DNA from: Gammaproteobacteria bacterium
GTDB lineage: Bacteria; Pseudomonadota; Gammaproteobacteria; UBA4575
Length of the DNA: 64,000 bases
NCBI GenBank assembly: GCA_014075255.1
Contig: CP046178.1
Span: forward strand, 2,560,894-2,624,893
Direction of reading: 5' to 3'
Both the position numbers and the translations under genes were made by a program. The notes under the pieces are model-generated. The model made no database searches. It had not been told where the DNA came from and saw nothing but the letters and a program-made list of their open reading frames with translations. This document shows, piece after piece, positions 58,697 through 64,000 of this stretch (the stretch's first letter is position 1; each line of letters opens with the position of its first letter).

Positions 58697-60106
58697 ATGA
58701 AGCCTGTCATAGCGCTGGTTGGTCGACCTAATGTTGGTAAATCAACCTTATTTAACTATCTAACTAAATCTAATAATGCTTTGGTTGCAGACCAGCCTGG
58801 TCTCACGCGTGATCGTATTTATGGCTTAAGCAAGCGTTTCGATAATCGCTATATTGTCATTGATACAGGTGGTATTGCACCACGGGATGAATCACAGGAT
58901 CAAGACGATATTAATCATGCCATTAGCACACAAGCATGGCATGCCATTGAAGAAGCTGATTTGGTGTGTTTTTTGGTCGATGGTAGAGAAGGCTTGGTTT
59001 CTCAAGATCAAGAAGTTTTCAAAAAGTTAAGATCTACAAATAAAAAAGTATTTGTTTTAGTTAACAAAGTAGATTCTGGTGTGGCCAATATGCTTTCCAG
59101 TGATTTTTATTCACTAGGCGCAGAACATGTATATGAAACTTCTGCTAGATCAGGGAAAGGTGTACGTGCTTTATTTGCAATAATAGATGAACAATTCCCT
59201 GATCGAGAAGAAGAGCCAGAGGAAGACGGTCCTTCAGATGTAATAAAAGTAGCGCTAGTCGGCAGACCCAATGTGGGTAAGTCAACCTTAGCGAATGCTT
59301 TGATAGGTGAAGAGCGTTTTGTAACATCTGATGTTCCTGGTACAACACGTGACAGTATCTCCGCTAACATAGAAAAGTTTGGCACCAAGTTTGAGCTTAT
59401 TGATACAGCTGGTGTACGTCGTCGTAGCAAAGTAAATGATATGGTTGAAAAATTCAGCGTGGTGAAAACCATTCAAGCCATTGAGGATGCCCACGTAGTG
59501 ATATTAATGCTCGATGGCACCAAAGAATTTGCAGTACAAGATGCGCACTTGGCAGGCATGGTGCTGCAAAGCGGTCGTGCAGTGGTGGTGGCAATCAATA
59601 AAACCGATGTCAGTTCTTTTGAAGATCGTAAAGAGATGCAAAAAGGCTTTGACCTAAAGTTACGTTTCTTAGAGTTTGCAGAGAGACAATTTATATCCGC
59701 TAAACATAAAGAAGGTATTACAAAACTGATGCGTGCCGCTGCACGAGCGTATAAATCAGCTAATGTGAACGTAAACACCTCTGATTTAAATAGAATGTTA
59801 GAAGGTGCTTTAGAAAGTTTTCAGCCACCACTGGTAAGAGGGCGTAGGATAAAACTCAAATATGCTGCACAAGTAAGCAGTTGCCCACCCACCTTTGCTA
59901 TTCATGGTAATCAAATAGAAAGAATTCCAGCAACCTATAAACGTTATTTGGAAAACTACTTTCGTAAGTCATTGAAACTAGTTGGAACCCCTATTCAACT
60001 TCTCTTTAAACAACCAGATAATCCTTATGCAGGTAGGCATAATAAATTAACGCCTCGCCAAGAGCACAGCCGCAAACGCATGATGAAGAAAGTTAAAAAA
60101 CGATAG
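58697..60106 (+). CDS. der: Ribosome-assembly GTPase Der
   Basis: Der (EngA) has two tandem GTPase domains needed for 50S maturation. GRPNVGKST occurs at residues 8-16 and again near residue 188; other motifs are DTGGIAP, NKVD, DTAGVRRRSKV and NKTD. The KH-like C-terminal domain contains RGRRIKLKYAAQV, and the end is basic. Length (469) is normal. It ends the hisS-yfgM-bamB-der block. Confidence 0.98.
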   Translation: MKPVIALVGRPNVGKSTLFNYLTKSNNALVADQPGLTRDRIYGLSKRFDNRYIVIDTGGIAPRDESQDQDDINHAISTQAWHAIEEADLVCFLVDGREGLVSQDQEVFKKLRSTNKKVFVLVNKVDSGVANMLSSDFYSLGAEHVYETSARSGKGVRALFAIIDEQFPDREEEPEEDGPSDVIKVALVGRPNVGKSTLANALIGEERFVTSDVPGTTRDSISANIEKFGTKFELIDTAGVRRRSKVNDMVEKFSVVKTIQAIEDAHVVILMLDGTKEFAVQDAHLAGMVLQSGRAVVVAINKTDVSSFEDRKEMQKGFDLKLRFLEFAERQFISAKHKEGITKLMRAAARAYKSANVNVNTSDLNRMLEGALESFQPPLVRGRRIKLKYAAQVSSCPPTFAIHGNQIERIPATYKRYLENYFRKSLKLVGTPIQLLFKQPDNPYAGRHNKLTPRQEHSRKRMMKKVKKR

Positions 60107-60144
60107 AAAGTTTAAATAAAATATAGCTTGTTCCTTTAAAAAAT

Positions 60145-60522
60145 ATGACTGAGCACCTAGAAACTGTCATGGTAAAGTTATTAGCACCATTAATAATGCT
60201 ACTGGCAATAGCAGTTATTTATTTTATCTTTAATAGACAGCAGTCTCTATGGAGCCGAGTACTTGCATCGTCACATTCATTGATCGCAATAGTCGGCATC
60301 CTTTACGCGATTATTGCAAGTAGCTACACGAGTCCATCTTCTTTTGCGCCGCATACCGCTATTTTTTCTAATATATTAGTGATTGCGTGTATATTTGGAT
60401 TTGTTGCAGTATTGTATTTTGAAGGTAACAAGAGCATACATCTATTGTTGCTCCCATTTTTGTTATGCATGGCATACATATGGCATGTTGGTGGAAAGGT
60501 GATCACCCATAATTGGGTGTGA
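60145..60522 (+). CDS. Hypothetical four-helix membrane protein, 125 aa
   Basis: Four hydrophobic segments fill most of the protein (about residues 10-28, 42-60, 74-91 and 97-112), with short loops and a conserved-looking HVGGK near the end. I do not recognise the family. It lies 38 bases after der on the same strand and 99 bases ahead of the sulfite dehydrogenase gene, so it could belong to either unit. Confidence 0.72.
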   Translation: MTEHLETVMVKLLAPLIMLLAIAVIYFIFNRQQSLWSRVLASSHSLIAIVGILYAIIASSYTSPSSFAPHTAIFSNILVIACIFGFVAVLYFEGNKSIHLLLLPFLLCMAYIWHVGGKVITHNWV

Positions 60523-60621
60523 TTTTGGTGAATTGCCTAAGAGTGTGGATTGGTAAGTTACGTATGTTTATTTAAAAACTATTTGCTAGAATGCATTTCT
60601 AGATCTTCCTTTGGATAATGC

Positions 60622-61953
60622 ATGGTTTTAAAAAAAGGCACTCTCTCTGCTCGCGGACTTCATGAGCTATATGCAGAAGATGCAGGCAAAGCCGATAAGC
60701 TTTTATGGGGCAGAGAAGCGAATCCGCTTACGCGACGTGGGTTTTTAACCAAAAGTAGTTTGCTTGCCATGAGCGCTGCAGTAGGTGCGGCCATTCCTTT
60801 CGCGCATTTAATACCAAGTGGGCTGATTCCAGCTGCATTTGCTGAAGAAGAAACACCTTTTAAAATTGAAGGCAAAGACGGCTTGATTGTATTAAATGAT
60901 CGGCCCGTTAATGCCGAAACGCCTGCACATTTGCTGGATGATGAGATCACGCCAGCGAAACATATGTTTGTTCGCAACAATGGTATTCCACCTGTTAAAG
61001 AAAAAATTGATCCAGCAGCATGGAAATTAGAAATTGCAGGTGAAGCGTGTGAAACACCTGCTTCGTTTACCATAAGTGAACTAAAAGAAAAATTTAAAAC
61101 TTATACCTATCAATTACAACTTGAATGCGGTGGTAATGGGCGTAGTGAATTTGTGCCTTCTGCAAGTGGTAACCAGTGGACTACGGGTGCAGTCGCCTGT
61201 CCAACCTTTACTGGTGTGCGGGTACGTGACGTATTGGAGTCTTGTGGAATTAAAGATAACGCAGTGTATATCGGGTATTACGGAGCCGATACTCATTTAA
61301 GTGGTGACCTTGATAAACAGCCGATCTCACGTGGTGTGCCGATTCAAAAAGCCGTTCAAGATGAATCACTCATTGCTTGGGCGATGAATGATGAAGATAT
61401 TCCATACCTTAATGGTTATCCGTTACGTTTGGTTTGTTCTGGATGGCCCGGTTCAGTATCAGGAAAGTGGTTAACTAGAATTGTTGTACGTGACCAAGTA
61501 CATGATGGCAAGAAAATGGAAGCACCTTCGTATCGTGTGCCTAAAGTTCCAGTGGCCCCAGGTACGGAAGTGCCGAAAGAAGATATGCAGATTATCGAAT
61601 CCATGCCGGTTAAATCACTGGTTACTTTTCCAAAATCAGGCATTAGTCATAAACTAGCTAAACCGTTAGCGGTGCGTGGTCATGCTTGGGCAGGGGATTT
61701 TCAAGTAGCTAAAGTTGAAGTGTCGAACGACTTTGGCGCTACCTGGAAAATGGTGATGCTTCAAGCTCCAGTAAATAAGTTTGCGTGGCAGCATTGGCGA
61801 ACAGAAATAACGTTTCCTGAAATCGGTTATTACGAGGTTTGGGCAAAAGCGATTGATCGCGAAGGGCGTTCACAACCGATGGTGGTGCCAGGCTGGAACC
61901 CTAAAGGTTATTTAAACAATGCATGTCATCGCATTGCAGTTCAAGTGGTATGA
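60622..61953 (+). CDS. Periplasmic sulfite dehydrogenase, molybdopterin subunit (SorA/SoxC type)
   Basis: The enzyme oxidises sulfite to sulfate with a molybdenum cofactor and passes electrons to cytochrome c. The Tat signal TRRGFLTKSS has its arginine pair at residues 38-39, after an unusually long N-region (LHELYAEDAGKADKLLWG); I believe related proteins carry a similar extension. The molybdenum-binding cysteine is C169 in LECGGNGRSEF. CSGWPGSVSGKWLTRI and a C-terminal dimerisation domain (KVEVSNDFGATWK) complete the sulfite oxidase fold. The stop overlaps the cytochrome start in ATGA. Whether it is SorA- or SoxC-like is uncertain, as no sox genes are in view. Confidence 0.9.
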   Translation: MVLKKGTLSARGLHELYAEDAGKADKLLWGREANPLTRRGFLTKSSLLAMSAAVGAAIPFAHLIPSGLIPAAFAEEETPFKIEGKDGLIVLNDRPVNAETPAHLLDDEITPAKHMFVRNNGIPPVKEKIDPAAWKLEIAGEACETPASFTISELKEKFKTYTYQLQLECGGNGRSEFVPSASGNQWTTGAVACPTFTGVRVRDVLESCGIKDNAVYIGYYGADTHLSGDLDKQPISRGVPIQKAVQDESLIAWAMNDEDIPYLNGYPLRLVCSGWPGSVSGKWLTRIVVRDQVHDGKKMEAPSYRVPKVPVAPGTEVPKEDMQIIESMPVKSLVTFPKSGISHKLAKPLAVRGHAWAGDFQVAKVEVSNDFGATWKMVMLQAPVNKFAWQHWRTEITFPEIGYYEVWAKAIDREGRSQPMVVPGWNPKGYLNNACHRIAVQVV

Positions 61954-62342
61954 AACTTTTCACTTTTGTTTCGTTACTGATAATTACTTTTGCGCTAAGC
62001 ATTACTGTACAGGCAGAACAGGTGGATGAATCTACTGGTTTAATCAAAACAGATGGATGGGAAACCGTACGTAATAATTGTATTGCGTGTCATTCAACAA
62101 AATTAATTACTCAAAATCACGGTGCTCGAAACCGCTGGTTGGCAATGATTGAATGGATGCAAGCTACTCAAGGTTTGCAGCAATTTGATGCTGATACACA
62201 AGAGATAATATTGTCTTATCTGAGTGTACATTACGGCCCTAAAGAAGATGCGAGGCGATCATCATTAGATCCTCTTTTGATGCCGAGTAATCCATATAAA
62301 AAAACTTTGCAGCCACAAAATATTACGCCTGAGTTGAAATAA
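61950..62342 (+). CDS. Sulfite dehydrogenase c-type cytochrome subunit (SorB-like)
   Basis: The 130-residue protein has a Sec signal peptide (MKLFTFVSLLIITFALSITV) and one heme-binding motif CIACH at residues 44-48. Methionines in WLAMIEWMQATQGL could be the distal heme ligand. It is coupled to the molybdopterin subunit by a four-base overlap, and most likely carries its electrons to the respiratory chain. The start at 61950 is preferred over an upstream in-frame ATG at 61923 that gives no signal peptide. Confidence 0.88.
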   Translation: MKLFTFVSLLIITFALSITVQAEQVDESTGLIKTDGWETVRNNCIACHSTKLITQNHGARNRWLAMIEWMQATQGLQQFDADTQEIILSYLSVHYGPKEDARRSSLDPLLMPSNPYKKTLQPQNITPELK

Positions 62343-62381
62343 TAATCCTATATATTATATGTGCGGAGATTGGAGCTAAGT

Positions 62382-63518
62382 ATGGATTCTGACAAGCAGC
62401 ACGAATATAAACCACGCAATGTGGAAGATATGAGTGAGCAAATATTTGTTTTTGCTGAAGGGAAAATTAGTGGCTACCTTTCATGTCTTTTAGGTGTGTT
62501 GAGTTTTCTTGCCGTGCTTTGCTATCAGTTTCCTAGTTATTTAACCACTACGGATTTACGCGCAGCGTATGATTCTGTATTTTTGCAGAATGTCTTAATG
62601 GTTTGCATGTGGGCAGCGCTAATATTTTCTCTCATCACATTTATTTTAGCGAAGCGTAGAAAATTGGGCGCCATTGGTGCAGTGTTTACCTTGGCAGCTT
62701 TTGCATTAGGCGGTTACGAGGTTGAAACCGGTGCTGTAGAACCCAACCAGCTTTCACTGGGTTTGGATTGGTTGATTTTAACCTTATTAATGTCGGTTGG
62801 AATTTTTACTTTTCTTGAAAAGATTTTTCCTAAATATAAAGAGCAGGCCATCTTAAGGCCTGAATGGACATTAGACTTATTTTATTTTGTATTTAATCAC
62901 TTGTTGATTGCAGTATTATTGTTAGTCGCTAATTATTTTGTAGTCAATGTATTTGGTTGGGCGGCCAATGCAAATGTGCAGTCGACGATTCAAAGCCTAC
63001 CTACAGCAGTTCAAGTACTGATTTTAGTGATTGGTGCGGATTTTGTGTTGTATTGGTCACATAGAATCTTCCATGAAACGCCTGCATTATGGAAAATTCA
63101 TGCCGTGCATCATTCGGTAGAGCATATGGATTGGTTGGCGGGTTCTCGCAACCATATTGTGCAAACCATTGTAGATCGGTCTATCGCTATGGTGCCGTTG
63201 TATTTAGTTGGTCCTGATAAAGCGGCGTTAGATATTTATGTAACTTTTGCAGCACTTCAAGCGATCACTGTGCATGCTAATTTAGGCATACCATTTGGTC
63301 CGTTGAAGTATCTCATTACCACCCCGCAGTATCATCATTGGCATCACAGTACCGATCGCCCTGCGATCGATACTAACTATGCGGTGCATACCCCTTTATT
63401 TGATAAGTTGTTTGGAACCTATCATATGCCAGTGGAGCATTGGCCTGCGGAATATGGAACGACTAAGCGATTACCACGTAGTTTTTTAGGCCAACTTGTT
63501 TATCCGTTTAAACGTTAA
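62382..63518 (+). CDS. Fatty acid hydroxylase/sterol desaturase family membrane protein
   Basis: A di-iron membrane oxygenase-like protein with histidine clusters HRIFH, HAVHH and HHWHH, in the order required by the family. Several membrane segments precede them (about residues 32-53, 68-90, 95-115, 128-146, 168-200). The start is ATG 62382, 6 bases after GGAG, giving 378 residues; GTG 62361 is rejected. The substrate is unknown: fatty acid, sphingoid-like or sterol/hopanoid lipids are possible. It follows the sulfite dehydrogenase genes after 39 bases. Confidence 0.88.
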   Translation: MDSDKQHEYKPRNVEDMSEQIFVFAEGKISGYLSCLLGVLSFLAVLCYQFPSYLTTTDLRAAYDSVFLQNVLMVCMWAALIFSLITFILAKRRKLGAIGAVFTLAAFALGGYEVETGAVEPNQLSLGLDWLILTLLMSVGIFTFLEKIFPKYKEQAILRPEWTLDLFYFVFNHLLIAVLLLVANYFVVNVFGWAANANVQSTIQSLPTAVQVLILVIGADFVLYWSHRIFHETPALWKIHAVHHSVEHMDWLAGSRNHIVQTIVDRSIAMVPLYLVGPDKAALDIYVTFAALQAITVHANLGIPFGPLKYLITTPQYHHWHHSTDRPAIDTNYAVHTPLFDKLFGTYHMPVEHWPAEYGTTKRLPRSFLGQLVYPFKR

Positions 63519-63529
63519 CTTTCATTTCT

Positions 63530-64000
63530 TTATTTAAGACCAAATTGCGGCAGAATAATTTGTAGATATAAATCTGCAATTTTTTGATGACCATCATTGT
63601 TTGGGTGAAAGCCATCTTTTTTGCTGACTAGCATGTCTCCCGGTGCAGCTTTAAAGAAATCTACAATTGGAACTTTGTATTTATTCGCTTGACGAGTAAT
63701 GACTTGATTGAATGCAGTAACGCGTTCTGCAGTAACACGTCTGTGTGGCTTTTCACGAAAACGTTTTATTTGTGTTAGGTCTGGCAGATTCATAATTACA
63801 ATAAAAGCGTTACTTTTGCTGCGAAGACGGCTTAGGATGTATTCTAGATCTTCTTCAAAATCACCTTCGTCATCCCCTGCAATGAGATCATTTGCGCCGG
63901 TCCAGATGGTAACTAAATCTATTTCTTTGTCACGTTTAAGTGCTGCTTTTGCGGTTTTTTTGATTGCGGGGATGTCGGCTGTCGGTATGCCTAAATTTAA
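63530..64000 (-). CDS. SGNH/GDSL-type hydrolase, 5'-truncated by window end
   Basis: The minus-strand frame is open from 63530 to the window edge, so its N-terminus lies beyond 64000. The visible 156 residues contain the block III motif TIWTGANDL (catalytic-centre asparagine) and the block V motif DGFHPNNDGHQKIADL with the catalytic Asp and His, which defines the SGNH hydrolase family (lipases, esterases, thioesterases). The catalytic serine block should be upstream. Its end is 11 bases from that of the convergent hydroxylase gene. Confidence 0.88.
   Translation of the reverse strand, partial: LNLGIPTADIPAIKKTAKAALKRDKEIDLVTIWTGANDLIAGDDEGDFEEDLEYILSRLRSKSNAFIVIMNLPDLTQIKRFREKPHRRVTAERVTAFNQVITRQANKYKVPIVDFFKAAPGDMLVSKKDGFHPNNDGHQKIADLYLQIILPQFGLK

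Overview
The window is one continuous, gene-dense stretch of an A+T-rich gammaproteobacterial chromosome. The gene orders are characteristic of that class: amidase-mutL-miaA-hfq-hflX-hflK-hflC-hisZ-purA; rnr-rlmB-rpsF-rpsR-rplI-dnaB-alr; queA-tgt-yajC-secD-secF; suhB/trmJ-iscR-iscS-iscU-iscA-hscB-hscA-fdx-iscX-ndk-rlmN-pilW-rodZ-hisS-yfgM-bamB-der. No insertion sequence, prophage, integrase or CRISPR array was seen. A periplasmic sulfite dehydrogenase pair near the end suggests reduced-sulfur metabolism, and MutL carries the endonuclease motifs found in bacteria without MutH. I cannot place the organism below class level.

Layout. 1-2742: end of a LysM amidase, then a minus-strand pair (RibD-like reductase, SohB protease). 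2836-12480: DNA repair, tRNA modification, RNA chaperone and membrane-protease-modulator operon ending in purA. 12472-16135: a 2H phosphoesterase and galE that start back-to-back in one CATG, a glycine-zipper lipoprotein, a clear bidirectional terminator and small unknown genes. 16136-25901: RNase R, rRNA methylase, ribosomal proteins, DnaB, alanine racemase and acyl-CoA ligase. 26159-27876: three small genes of unknown function. 28208-32483: a three-gene operon encoding a coiled-coil protein, an inner-membrane protein with a large cytoplasmic domain and a periplasmic peptidoglycan-binding OmpA domain, and a GGDEF-EAL protein whose EAL domain looks catalytically dead. 32510-35335: ispG, yjbQ, a HAD phosphatase and a small membrane protein. 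35332-37700: a second envelope module (BON-OmpA protein plus membrane-anchored coiled-coil/helix-hairpin-helix protein). 37970-38944: a MarR regulator with two TTAAC/GTTAA palindromes upstream, then tRNA-Arg(CCT) and tRNA-Leu(CAA). 39028-60106: queuosine, Sec, Isc, translation-quality, pilus, cell-shape and outer-membrane-assembly genes. 60145-64000: a membrane protein, sulfite dehydrogenase with its cytochrome c, a fatty acid hydroxylase-type enzyme and the end of an SGNH hydrolase.

Most of the window is core housekeeping. The best candidates for undescribed biology are the two trans-envelope modules (28208-32483 and 35332-37700). Each couples a peptidoglycan-binding OmpA domain across the inner membrane to, or places it beside, a cytoplasmic coiled-coil partner; the first is also tied to cyclic-di-GMP signalling. 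Several compact arrangements (shared start and stop codons) and uncharacterised inverted repeats are recorded separately. Gene starts were moved where a start codon with a better ribosome binding site or family match was visible (hflK, hflC, rpsF, HAD gene, iscX, cytochrome, hydroxylase).
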